Below, piece after piece: positions 14,403 through 21,532 of a DNA stretch of 64,000 bases. The notes beneath the pieces are model-generated. The model ran no database searches, had not been told where the DNA came from, and worked only from the letters and a program-made list of their open reading frames with translations. Origin of the DNA: a virus; IMG/VR virus record IMGVR_UViG_3300005288_000001, positions 62,001 through 126,000 of that record. One strand, given 5' to 3'. The translations under genes were made by a program, and so were the position numbers. The stretch's first letter is position 1, and every line of letters begins with the position of its first letter.

Positions 14403-14834
14403 TCAGTCCGGCAGCTGTTCCAGCAGGCTGGAAATGTCGTATTGGAATCGTTCCTTCATCGCATCCAGAACGTCGTCAGGAACACCGTGTACGTTGCCCC
14501 AGTTGGTTTGGCAGACGAAGACCGTAGGTTGCTTCCCATAGGTATGGATCATGTCAACATACGGCTTCATTTCCTTGAGGGTCGTGAAGGTATTCGAGAC
14601 GATAACATGCCCGCCACGTCCCAGTGCTTCGGCCGTAGACTGCTGACACCAAGCATGGGCCTGGCGCAGCTTCTGGCGGTCAAACTTGTATTCCCGGCCA
14701 TCCATGAAATACTGGTCAGCCTCGAAATGATAGCCCACAAGACCCAGAGAAATCCACGAATTAACCAAATTCTTTGCCAAGGTAGACTTACCTGATCCAG
14801 GGATGCCACGAATAAGAGTGAGAGAAGGATTCAT
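14403..14834 (-). CDS. P-loop kinase, polynucleotide-kinase-like
   Basis: The Walker A motif GIPGSGKST (residues 10-18) and the following FEADQYFMDG match the AAA_33/PNKP-type kinases, which phosphorylate small molecules or nucleic-acid 5' ends. Later HVIVSNTFTTLKEMKPYV fits the same family. At 143 residues it is a kinase domain alone, without the phosphatase half of T4 Pnk. It starts in the overlap with the metallophosphoesterase gene, with an RNA ligase close by, so 5'-end healing of RNA is a reasonable guess. Confidence 0.8.
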   Translation of the reverse strand: MNPSLTLIRGIPGSGKSTLAKNLVNSWISLGLVGYHFEADQYFMDGREYKFDRQKLRQAHAWCQQSTAEALGRGGHVIVSNTFTTLKEMKPYVDMIHTYGKQPTVFVCQTNWGNVHGVPDDVLDAMKERFQYDISSLLEQLPD

Positions 14835-15430
14835 CAGTCAGTTCCCGATCCATGAGTTTTGATATCGCCGGTGAGGCAGTATCCTACAACGTCATCCATT
14901 CGACGAACCACAGCACCGTCAGAATAGACAGCAGAATCAACACCAACGTCCATTGCACGATAACGCTCCAGACCACTAACCGAACCGTGAAGGTGTCCAT
15001 ATAGGTGTACCGCACCATGATGGCAGCGATTCCATTCGGCAATCGGGAAATGGAACATAACGACCTTGACAGGCTTCTTAGGTTCATTCTCACGTGGTTC
15101 TTCCAAGGTGTATTCGATTTCGAGATAGTCGTGGATACTCACGAATTGCTTCCGGAACCGATCGTTTTGCAACATCTTCTTGTCGTGGTTACCCACAACC
15201 AGAATCTTCTTGCCGAACAGACGATAGGCAATATCAGTTGCCTTGTCCGCAGCCAGGAAGGCGAAGTCTCCAAGAATGAAAACCGTGTCGGTCGGATGAA
15301 CCTTGGTGTTCCACTCTTGGATGAACTTCTCATTCATTTCATCGATATCCGCAAACTTCCGGGTTGCCGGATTGAATTTGAGGATGTTAGCGTGACCGAA
15401 ATGCAGATCACTCGTTACCCATGTTGTCAT
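14834..15430 (-). CDS. calcineurin-like metallophosphoesterase, 198 aa
   Basis: All five metal-binding motifs are visible: SDLHFGH, GDFAF, GNHD, MFHFP and YGHLHG. The length of about 200 residues fits small phage and bacterial phosphodiesterases. I chose MTTWVTSDLHF at 15430, which puts the first motif near the N-terminus as in the family; a longer open frame upstream overlaps the previous gene. Lying between a kinase and an RNA ligase, it may remove terminal or cyclic phosphates from RNA, but the substrate is unproven. Confidence 0.88.
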   Translation of the reverse strand: MTTWVTSDLHFGHANILKFNPATRKFADIDEMNEKFIQEWNTKVHPTDTVFILGDFAFLAADKATDIAYRLFGKKILVVGNHDKKMLQNDRFRKQFVSIHDYLEIEYTLEEPRENEPKKPVKVVMFHFPIAEWNRCHHGAVHLYGHLHGSVSGLERYRAMDVGVDSAVYSDGAVVRRMDDVVGYCLTGDIKTHGSGTD

Positions 15431-15434
15431 TCTT

Positions 15435-15881
15435 TTACCAATCAAACGTGAAGCTGTGGTATCCTTCGGCCAGGATAGCTTCCTTAAAGTCATCGAGATT
15501 CGCCGGAGTGAATGGCTTCATGCGTTCCAGATTTTCCGGATCCACTTCGGTTTCGCCGTCTTCGAGTTCAAAGTAGCTGGCGATTTGTTCATCTACCAAA
15601 TCAAGCAGTTCTACGCTGTCGTACTTAGAATCCACGAAAGTGTCGTACCATTCGATGTCGCCATGCTTCTTCTCAAATTCAGGGAAGTGCATGATCCATT
15701 GATGGTTGTCGCGCAGTTCATTAGGAACTCCACGGAAGAAGTACCACCGTTCATCCAAGGAAAGTTCCTTATCAGTGTAGATGCTACGCAGTTCCTTCTT
15801 CATCGCCTTGATCGAATCGACCAAAACGCCGCAAACTTCCAGACATGCGTCCGGGCCAGTGGTATCAAGTTGTTGTTCCAT
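15435..15881 (-). CDS. hypothetical acidic protein, 148 aa
   Basis: Acidic protein (for example ELEDGETEVDPENLERMK) with no recognised domain. The ATG at 15881 is preceded by AAGGA at good spacing (CTAAGGAAGATTATG), so I reject the longer open frame. It overlaps the RNA ligase gene by 17 bases and is followed by the metallophosphoesterase, so it belongs to the putative RNA-repair operon. Confidence 0.65.
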   Translation of the reverse strand: MEQQLDTTGPDACLEVCGVLVDSIKAMKKELRSIYTDKELSLDERWYFFRGVPNELRDNHQWIMHFPEFEKKHGDIEWYDTFVDSKYDSVELLDLVDEQIASYFELEDGETEVDPENLERMKPFTPANLDDFKEAILAEGYHSFTFDW

Positions 15882-16761
15882 AATCTTCCTTAGAGAGGTA
15901 TTGTTCAATAAAAGCACGACGTTCTTGTTCTTCCATCACGTCGAACGTCTCACGGTTCGCGGAGAGGTAATCGAGGAGAGGATAGTACTCCTCATCGATC
16001 TTCTGCTTCGCGTTTCGTGCAATCAACGTTTCCATATCCCGGCCACGCATAAACAGCTTCTTCACCAGGTAATGGGGTGACTTAATTTTAGCTGAAACGC
16101 CGTCCTCGGTATAGAACACGTAGCCCTCGTGCTGGCAGGTCTTGATCTGTTCCTTGAGGGCACCGATAGTTGTATACCAAGCCATCGGACGACCATACTG
16201 GGTCCACATATGTTCCATGCCACGAGTGATGTCGTTGTAACGGACGCCGATTTCGTACATTCCCGGTGCTTCATAGATGATATGTGGGTCTTCGGGATGG
16301 CAGCACTCGAACAACATGGTGGCGTTCTTTCCGCGCAGGTATGCGTTGAGCGAATCCATATAATCCGTTCCCATCTTTTCCAGCATTTCAGTTGCCATTA
16401 GGGCAAACGACGAATCAATTGATCCGGTCGTCGAAACGAACAGCTTACCCTTGTACGAGCTGACAGCGGCCATGAAGCCATTGTACTTTCGCATCGCCAC
16501 AATTTTGGTATCGTCGGCCAGCTTCGGAGCTTCCTTCTCGATGCCATAGTTATAGACCTTCCGGAAGGGAAGGCTGACGATGTTCCAGTCCTTGTCAACC
16601 ACGGTCCCTCGACAGTCTTCCAGGAAGCGATTCCACAGACCATCGTAGAAGACCTTACGCTTGTACTTCAGCACAAACAGGTCGGGATTGCTGGTTGGTT
16701 TCTTGTCTACCAGCTTCGGGTTTGCCTCAACCCAACGAATAAAATCAAGAGGAAGTTTCAT
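15865..16761 (-). CDS. rnlA: RNA ligase, T4 Rnl1-like
   Basis: ATP-dependent RNA ligase of 298 residues. Nucleotidyl-transfer motif I is KYNG (K92), with the upstream block DCRGTVVDKDWNIVSLPFRKVYN typical of the Rnl1 group. Motif IV is EGYVFYTEDG and motif V is KIKS. T4 Rnl1 has 374 residues, so the C-terminal part is shorter here. It should seal RNA breaks, for example tRNA cut by host nucleases. I chose MKLPLDFIRW at 16761, directly after the upstream stop; the in-frame extension to 16824 is non-homologous. Confidence 0.85.
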   Translation of the reverse strand: MKLPLDFIRWVEANPKLVDKKPTSNPDLFVLKYKRKVFYDGLWNRFLEDCRGTVVDKDWNIVSLPFRKVYNYGIEKEAPKLADDTKIVAMRKYNGFMAAVSSYKGKLFVSTTGSIDSSFALMATEMLEKMGTDYMDSLNAYLRGKNATMLFECCHPEDPHIIYEAPGMYEIGVRYNDITRGMEHMWTQYGRPMAWYTTIGALKEQIKTCQHEGYVFYTEDGVSAKIKSPHYLVKKLFMRGRDMETLIARNAKQKIDEEYYPLLDYLSANRETFDVMEEQERRAFIEQYLSKEDYGTTT

Positions 16762-16763
16762 AA

Positions 16764-17708
16764 TTAAGCCATTGCAGGTTGACCGACGTAAGGAGTGACC
16801 ACGCCAGATTTCACATCTTCCCAAAACTGATTGACATAATTGGGGTCATAAAGTTCCACGACAGCATCGTAGTGGTCCCAGGCAAACTCGCGGAACCATC
16901 CGGAAGTAATGCTGGTGCAAACCTTTTCGAGCGCCATCAGGAAACTCTCCAACGGAGTCTTCATCCCAGGGAATGGTATTTGTGAACGTTCAAGAGCCAG
17001 CACCATTGACTCCTCAAGAACGCCATGCAGGCGAATCTGTTGGGGAGCTGCATAGAACAGTTCCCTCGAACAGAAGACGTCTGCCTCATCTTCCTTGTAG
17101 ACTTCATACGCAGGTTGGTATCCTCGCATCACACTCCGATGAATCGAGTCGTGGTCATACTTGTAGTCCACGCCATCACCGTTGAAGAACCGCGACTTAC
17201 TAACATTGAGCTTTGGGTGCCCATAGTTGTAAGTCGCAATTTCTCGCCGGCGATAGAAATCCATATGGATTGGATCAATCTCAGCGCCAAGATTTCTCAT
17301 CATCTTGATGTCCGCCATTGTCTTGTGAAAGTGCGGCGAGTTCTTCAGATACCGATGACTCATCTTCAGCATGTACAGGAAGTTGAAGCTCGGCACAAAC
17401 ATCTGGGAAGACCTGATGTCATAGCCTTGTGTATCATCATCTGCCATTGCCGTCTCGTACAGGTCTTCTGCAGAACTGTCAGGCCAAACGATCTCAGCCT
17501 CGAAGATTTGGCTATTTTGGTACTTCGCTACCAGCTTCTTCCCTTGGCTGATTGGAATCAAACTACGAAGACCATGCTTCGATTTGAAATACTCAACCAG
17601 ATCATCGTAATATCCTACCAGGTCATAGTCCTGGCCATAGCTACGATGATCAATTGGGTGGTGAAAACGTGCAGCATGGCTACCAACCAAAAGCAAGGGA
17701 TGTTTCAT
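16764..17708 (-). CDS. nucleotidyltransferase-fold protein, 314 aa
   Basis: The N-terminus LLLVGSHAARFHH followed by GQDYDLVG (D27, D29) has the GS...DxD arrangement of the polymerase-beta nucleotidyltransferase superfamily. A proteobacterial and phage family with this layout is known but not characterised. The rest is mixed and unrecognised. It lies two bases upstream of the RNA ligase gene, so a role in RNA end processing or tRNA repair is plausible. The match is to the motif only. Confidence 0.65.
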   Translation of the reverse strand: MKHPLLLVGSHAARFHHPIDHRSYGQDYDLVGYYDDLVEYFKSKHGLRSLIPISQGKKLVAKYQNSQIFEAEIVWPDSSAEDLYETAMADDDTQGYDIRSSQMFVPSFNFLYMLKMSHRYLKNSPHFHKTMADIKMMRNLGAEIDPIHMDFYRRREIATYNYGHPKLNVSKSRFFNGDGVDYKYDHDSIHRSVMRGYQPAYEVYKEDEADVFCSRELFYAAPQQIRLHGVLEESMVLALERSQIPFPGMKTPLESFLMALEKVCTSITSGWFREFAWDHYDAVVELYDPNYVNQFWEDVKSGVVTPYVGQPAMA

Positions 17709-17709
17709 A

Positions 17710-17904
17710 TTAGCAGTTGCTGGAGTTCCAGCCAGAAGCTTCGGCAGAGTCGGTGACCAGGTCGTTGATCACCGAATTGTCGCTCAGGTCGAGACCAAGA
17801 CTGAAGTCGCGGTTGAGGGCGTTGAATTCACCGATCGCGTCCGCGATGATTTGGGTGATAACGCTTGCCTTTTCGAGGGCTTCTTCACGAGTCATTTGTG
17901 TCAT
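17710..17904 (-). CDS. small protein with C-terminal GWxSSxC motif (paralog 1)
   Basis: A 64-residue protein, MTQMTREEALEKASVITQII..., ending EASGWNSSNC. It shares the pattern of its two upstream neighbours: a start with LT/MT and charged helix, and an end of the form GW..SS.C. AGGA precedes the ATG. The three look like tandem duplicates. Function unknown. Confidence 0.65.
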   Translation of the reverse strand: MTQMTREEALEKASVITQIIADAIGEFNALNRDFSLGLDLSDNSVINDLVTDSAEASGWNSSNC

Positions 17905-17913
17905 GTTTAGTCC

Positions 17914-18144
17914 TTAGCAGCTTTGGCTGGATGGATACCAACCGTTTTGGGATTCACCGTAACCACCACCTTCTTGGTCGGCATCGGCTCCTTTGAAGTA
18001 ACCACCCATTCCATAGGCGACTTCAAAGTTGAAGGTGAGATCGTATTCGATGGCAAGAGCCTCAGCAGCGTTGATAGAAGCATAAGCCGCAGCCAGGTGC
18101 TCAGAGATTTTAGCATTTGCTTCTTGTTTGGTGAGTGTTGTCAT
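17914..18144 (-). CDS. small protein with C-terminal GWxxSSxxC motif (paralog 2)
   Basis: A 76-residue protein, MTTLTKQEANAKISEHLAAAY..., with LTFNFEVAYGMGGYF in the middle and ending GWYPSSQSC. The N-terminal helix and the LTFxFE block match paralog 3. AAGGA precedes the ATG. Middle member of a tandem set of three. Confidence 0.7.
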   Translation of the reverse strand: MTTLTKQEANAKISEHLAAAYASINAAEALAIEYDLTFNFEVAYGMGGYFKGADADQEGGGYGESQNGWYPSSQSC

Positions 18145-18152
18145 ATTTCCTT

Positions 18153-18404
18153 TTAGCAGTAAGAGCTGCTATTTCGCCAGCCCGGTTGTTCAAGTTGTTC
18201 GCGTTGCCAGTCTTCATACCACTCGGCATCTTCAGGTTGGATACCTGGCTTGCCTTCGTAATATCCTTCGATGGATTCGTCGTGTTCGAAACGGAAGGTC
18301 AGACCGAACTGCTTGGCGAGTTCTTCACACTCGTTTAGCAACGCGGTCACTTCTTCCATCTTGACAGCGATTAGGGCATTCGCTTGTTGTTCCGTCAATG
18401 ACAT
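18153..18404 (-). CDS. small protein with C-terminal GWxxSSxxC motif (paralog 3)
   Basis: An 83-residue protein, MSLTEQQANALIAVKMEEV..., with LTFRFEHDESIEGYYEG and the end GWRNSSSYC. The ATG at 18404 has AAGGA four bases upstream. It is first of the tandem set and follows a terminator and a likely promoter, so the three are probably one transcript. Confidence 0.7.
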   Translation of the reverse strand: MSLTEQQANALIAVKMEEVTALLNECEELAKQFGLTFRFEHDESIEGYYEGKPGIQPEDAEWYEDWQREQLEQPGWRNSSSYC

Positions 18405-18426
18405 AGAGTCCTTGGTTAAGTTAATC

Positions 18427-18456
18427 AGCCTAAGCACTAATTTTACCTTTTGTCAA
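18427..18456 (-). promoter_or_regulatory. probable sigma-70 promoter for the GW-SS-C gene set
   Basis: Leftward, a perfect TTGACA (18451-18456) is followed after 18 bases by TAGGCT (18427-18432). It lies right after the terminator at 18469-18490 and about 25 bases before the first gene of the tandem set. The -35 is ideal and the -10 is weak. Confidence 0.5.
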
Positions 18457-18468
18457 GGAGCAAATTGA

Positions 18469-18490
18469 AAAAGCGGCCGAAGCCGCTTTT
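18469..18490 (-). terminator. intrinsic terminator with UUCG loop
   Basis: AAAAGCGGC-TTCG-GCCGCTTTT plus one more T (leftward) is a perfect stem with a UUCG tetraloop and U-run. It begins just past the stop of the Sm-like gene and should end that transcript. Confidence 0.88.
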
Positions 18491-18491
18491 G

Positions 18492-18782
18492 TTAAGGAAT
18501 TAGAATACCGGAAGTCTGTTTAGTGTATTCTTTGATGAGAGCTCCTACAGGCTCTCCAATGGCCACAATACCATTGGGTGGAAACACTGCAACGTTCTTT
18601 TCAACGTATGGGAGGAACGGGATAAGACCCATCTGCAGCTCACCTTGTGGCGACCATTGAGTCTTTACCTCGAATGGATCGTTCAGTTGGAAACAACCAT
18701 CGGTCTCATGGGCGTTCCAGGCATTGGAAACCTTGCCGATAATTTCTTGACCAGTGGTCAGCTTAAGAATAATGTAGCTCAT
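18492..18782 (-). CDS. Sm/Hfq-like small protein (paralog A), 96 aa
   Basis: MSYIILKLTTGQEIIGKVSNAW, then LNDPFEVKTQW, then LIPFLPYV, gives the order of short strands seen in Sm-like phage proteins, where the N-terminal motif is usually KL.TGE.I. The protein encoded at 31464-31814 has the same layout. Such proteins may bind RNA, but this is inference from a weak pattern. The leader contains a long imperfect palindrome (18792-18862). Confidence 0.6.
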   Translation of the reverse strand: MSYIILKLTTGQEIIGKVSNAWNAHETDGCFQLNDPFEVKTQWSPQGELQMGLIPFLPYVEKNVAVFPPNGIVAIGEPVGALIKEYTKQTSGILIP

Positions 18783-18791
18783 AGAATGTAA

Positions 18792-18862
18792 TTAGGGTCC
18801 GGTTACCAGTTCCGGAAGGTTGTCTAGGCCACCTGGAGTAAGCACCTCATAACCGGTCCTAA
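18792..18862 (-). repeat. long imperfect inverted repeat in the leader of the Sm-like gene
   Basis: The ends TTAGGACCGGTTA and TAACCGGACCCTAA (leftward) pair over 12 bases with a small bulge, enclosing about 44 bases with further GC-rich pairing options. It covers most of the space between two genes. It might fold as a regulatory RNA leader. It does not fit a tRNA cloverleaf, since no standard T-arm sequence is present. Confidence 0.4.
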
Positions 18863-18873
18863 GGCTATGTTCT

Positions 18874-19065
18874 TTATCCGTTAAGCTGTTCAGGCTTCGC
18901 GGTTGTTTCGTTCGATTCAGTAACAGGTGGCGCGACTTGCTTGTCGCCCTGAGTCTTGATCGAATGGATGATGCTGGCCACTTCACCATAAGGAAGTGAC
19001 GATAGTGCCTTCAGGACGGTGTTCGTCTCGTCGACATTAAGGTTGAGGTTTAGCATTTGTGTCAT
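18874..19065 (-). CDS. conserved small protein, 63 aa
   Basis: MTQMLNLNLNVDETNTVLKAL, then LPYGEVASIIHSIKTQ, resembles small conserved proteins next to regA/62 in T4-like phages of marine bacteria (recalled pattern). I chose the ATG at 19065 over an upstream in-frame ATG (19086) that is buried deeper in regA. It overlaps the regA end by 29 bases. Function unknown. Confidence 0.65.
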   Translation of the reverse strand: MTQMLNLNLNVDETNTVLKALSSLPYGEVASIIHSIKTQGDKQVAPPVTESNETTAKPEQLNG

Positions 19066-19483
19066 GTTCTTTCTTGGTATTTCCAATAGAGTATTTAGGA
19101 ACGAGAGTCCAGTTCACCTTTTCCTTGAATGAAACGATCTTAATCTGGTTCATAGGAGCCTGGGGAACAGCCTTGGTAGCGTCAACGATATATAGCAGAC
19201 CCCAATCTTGCAGAAGAACTGCGATCGAGTTTCGGCGCTCTACATCGTTGACGGAGATATCGGAAGCCTTAGAATCAAGATTGAATAGCTCCTTGAAGTG
19301 GACAATGTAATAGCGTCCTTGCTTATGGAGAATGTGACACGATTGAAACAGAGTTTGGTCCTTCTTGGACGCCACTCCGATTCGCGTCAGCGTTTCTCGA
19401 ATCTTCAAAAAGTTATCCGGAGTCGATAATGTAACCTCCAACATGGACGCAGGGGTCCATTCATAACGAACTGCTTCAGTCAT
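19037..19483 (-). CDS. regA: translational repressor RegA
   Basis: RegA binds the start regions of many phage early mRNAs and blocks ribosomes. The region from MLEVTLSTPDNFLKIRETL onward, with DQTLFQSCHILHKQGRYYIVHFKE and SFKEKVNWTLVPKYSIGN, is very close to T4 RegA. The protein has about 13 extra residues before the usual N-terminus (MTEAVRYEWTPASM) and about 12 after the usual end. The internal Met at residue 14 matches the T4 start. The position after gene 62 is as in T4. Confidence 0.95.
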   Translation of the reverse strand: MTEAVRYEWTPASMLEVTLSTPDNFLKIRETLTRIGVASKKDQTLFQSCHILHKQGRYYIVHFKELFNLDSKASDISVNDVERRNSIAVLLQDWGLLYIVDATKAVPQAPMNQIKIVSFKEKVNWTLVPKYSIGNTKKEHDTNAKPQP

Positions 19484-19863
19484 CTTCCACCTTTATCGTG
19501 CATCTGAGCGATACACTTTAATTGATCAGGCGTGAGGAGCTTCAAAATCTCCAAGGCTTTCGGCTCGGAAACAGTGTAGTGCTTCTTCACTAGCGCAACT
19601 TCGGCTGAGCTTTCCTTTTTCGCCCACTTAGAAAACCGTTTACGCTTTGAAACACTACTTAGTAGAAACTCGTACTGGAGCTTCTTGTCAAGGAAGGAGT
19701 ACCGATTCATTTCGTTGGCGTGCATGACCGTGTCCGGAAAGTAGGACAGGCCACGATTGACCATGAAAGGCAGATAGCCTTTCTCGCTATCCGGGTCTTC
19801 CTTGATTAAGTTCGTCTTCGAATCATTGATGGTGTTGAGCCAGTCGAATGGATTACTTGACAT
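19480..19863 (-). CDS. 62: clamp loader small subunit, gp62-like
   Basis: Partner of gp44 in loading the gp45 clamp. MSSNPFDWLNTINDSKTNL and NRYSFLDKKLQYEFLLSSV match gp62, although the 127-residue protein is shorter than T4 gp62 (187). The order 45-44-(small ORF)-62-regA is T4-like apart from the insertion. I chose the ATG at 19863 on homology; an upstream in-frame start lies inside the previous gene. Confidence 0.88.
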   Translation of the reverse strand: MSSNPFDWLNTINDSKTNLIKEDPDSEKGYLPFMVNRGLSYFPDTVMHANEMNRYSFLDKKLQYEFLLSSVSKRKRFSKWAKKESSAEVALVKKHYTVSEPKALEILKLLTPDQLKCIAQMHDKGGR

Positions 19864-20161
19864 CAAACCCCACTTTCTGCATTTCCGACAGCGAGGCATA
19901 GATATTCTTGCCAGGAAGGTTCAGCTTCACATGGGCAACCAATTCTTCCTTGGTCTTACCCTGACCCGCAAACTTTCCGTTCTGATCGTACGCATAGACA
20001 ATCCCGTTCTCTTCACGAGTCAGGGTGAGATGCGCCGTGTGGTACACCATTGACTCGAGAATCTCGTCCAGTTCTTCCTTTTGGGCAAGCCGAAACGATT
20101 TGTACGAATGGTATCCCCAAACAATTAGTCCGAAGCCGACGATGCAATAGAAGGTATTCAC
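19853..20161 (-). CDS. membrane-anchored small protein between genes 44 and 62
   Basis: The first 20 residues (MNTFYCIVGFGLIVWGYHSY) could span a membrane, followed by a charged soluble domain with VYAYDQNGKFAGQGKTKEELVAH, which looks like a small alpha-beta fold. Its ATG overlaps the gene 44 stop and its end overlaps gene 62. T4 has no gene here. Function unknown. Confidence 0.65.
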   Translation of the reverse strand: MNTFYCIVGFGLIVWGYHSYKSFRLAQKEELDEILESMVYHTAHLTLTREENGIVYAYDQNGKFAGQGKTKEELVAHVKLNLPGKNIYASLSEMQKVGFDVK

Positions 20162-21105
20162 TTGAACTCCACAGATGACATAATCTCAGTCATAGCTGCC
20201 ATGACATTGATTTCGGGGTCGGCCACGAACGCAGCCTTGTACTGGTAATCGGCAAGGATCAGGATCAGTTGAGGGATAGATGCCGGTACAAGAAGATCAA
20301 CAGACTTGTCGTAGAACATACGAAATAGAGCAGAAGTGTCCACATCGCTGTTCTTACCCACCCATTGTCGGACTTTGTTAAAAGCCTTCGCTCGAACGTT
20401 ATCAACCAGTTCTTTATACGATTCATCGCCAAGGTTCACCAGAATGCCAGCATCAATCTTTCCTGATACGGCATAGCTTTGCAGTTCGTTGAGGGTGCGA
20501 CGGAAGTCCGGAAAGTACTTCGTCACCAGTTCCGCCACTACTTTGGCGTCAAACTCAACACCCTCGGCCTTCAGAATTTCAGTGACGCGCTTGTGGAATT
20601 GCATTGCAATCTTGGGCTTGTCAGCGGCCGCAACCTTGAACGAAATAGTTGTGCAACGGCTGTGGATCGGTTCAATGATCTTTGCCTTTTGGTTACACGT
20701 CAGAATGAACGAGCAGTTGGAGCTAACCGCTTCCATCACCGCTCGGAGCGCTGGTTGGAACGAGTTCGGGTTAAGGCCGTCAGCCTCGTCAATAATAATG
20801 ACCTTCTTTGCATCAGTCAGGGAGACGGTCGTTGCGAAGCCCATGAGTTTCGTGCGAAGCGTATCAATGCCAGACTCTTCCGAGCCATTAATAAGCATGT
20901 AGTCTGCACCGAGTTCGTTACATAAGGCCAATGCAATTGTGGTCTTACCAACTCCCGCAGTTCCGGGTAGAAGGAGGGACGGGATGTTTCCTTTTGCTGC
21001 ATATTCCTTGAAGATGTTCTTGATGTTGGCGGGGAGAATGCAATCGTCAATTTTGCTGGGACGGTACTTTTGATACCAGACGAATTCTTTAGCGTTGTGA
21101 TCCAT
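20158..21105 (-). CDS. 44: clamp loader ATPase subunit, gp44-like
   Basis: AAA+ ATPase that opens and loads the sliding clamp. Walker A is GTAGVGKTT, Walker B is VIIIDEADG, sensor 1 is FILTCN and the SRC motif HSRCTTISF follows. The 315-residue length agrees with T4 gp44 (319). It starts after the clamp gene region with a TATAAT box upstream, and it overlaps the next gene by four bases. Confidence 0.97.
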   Translation of the reverse strand: MDHNAKEFVWYQKYRPSKIDDCILPANIKNIFKEYAAKGNIPSLLLPGTAGVGKTTIALALCNELGADYMLINGSEESGIDTLRTKLMGFATTVSLTDAKKVIIIDEADGLNPNSFQPALRAVMEAVSSNCSFILTCNQKAKIIEPIHSRCTTISFKVAAADKPKIAMQFHKRVTEILKAEGVEFDAKVVAELVTKYFPDFRRTLNELQSYAVSGKIDAGILVNLGDESYKELVDNVRAKAFNKVRQWVGKNSDVDTSALFRMFYDKSVDLLVPASIPQLILILADYQYKAAFVADPEINVMAAMTEIMSSVEFK

Positions 21106-21126
21106 AATGTAATAGAGTGAAAGTCA

Positions 21127-21132
21127 ATTATA
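21127..21132 (-). promoter_or_regulatory. TATAAT box upstream of gene 44
   Basis: GCGGTATAATTGAC lies 22 bases before the gene 44 ATG. The distance suits a transcription start, but no clear -35 is visible at 16-18 bases, so it might instead depend on a phage activator (middle promoter). Tentative. Confidence 0.35.
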
Positions 21133-21142
21133 CCGCAAACGA

Positions 21143-21430
21143 TTAGTCTTCGCCGCGTTCTTCCGGAGGCAGGTCTACAAAGAACTCGTCCGCGTAATCA
21201 TCGTCCAGAACACTGATTTGCAGCGACTCGGCCGTGCATTCAACCGGAACCTGGATGACGTCGTAGTGGAAACCATCACCGTCAACACCGATACCATTAT
21301 CGTAACACATCAGGTCCAGGTCATAAGCCTTCTGGAGCTTATCGATCAATTCTGAATTGAGTGAGTAGCGGGGATAGCTCGAGCCATCACCACCGTCGCT
21401 GGTCAGGACGTAAAGAGGTTTGGTTTTCAT
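21143..21430 (-). CDS. hypothetical protein, 95 aa
   Basis: Begins MKTKPLYVLTSDGGDGSSYP and has an acidic C-terminus (VLDDDYADEFFVDLPPEE). I chose the ATG at 21430; a TTG five codons upstream is also possible. It lies between the clamp and clamp-loader genes. Not recognised. Confidence 0.65.
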   Translation of the reverse strand: MKTKPLYVLTSDGGDGSSYPRYSLNSELIDKLQKAYDLDLMCYDNGIGVDGDGFHYDVIQVPVECTAESLQISVLDDDYADEFFVDLPPEERGED

Positions 21431-21437
21431 AATGTAT

Positions 21438-21527
21438 TCAATCAAAAAGAAGAACGAGGAAAAAGACTAAAAAGAGAAATAGGGCACCTGCCGCTATTCC
21501 TCCTAATAGCAACGCAAGCGCTGCCAC
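21438..21527 (-). CDS. possible tiny membrane protein, 29 aa
   Basis: A GTG-started frame encodes MAALALLLGGIAAGALFLFL plus VFFLVLLFD, a single strongly hydrophobic stretch. It fills exactly the space between the clamp gene stop and the next start, with GAGTAAGAAT upstream as a weak ribosome site. Too short for certainty. Confidence 0.35.
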   Translation of the reverse strand: MAALALLLGGIAAGALFLFLVFFLVLLFD

Positions 21528-21532
21528 AATTC

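Noticed and set aside
18792-18862. Possible tRNA gene
   Set aside because: The length and paired ends suggested one, but there is no standard T-arm, D-arm or anticodon arrangement, and the end pairing is longer than an acceptor stem.
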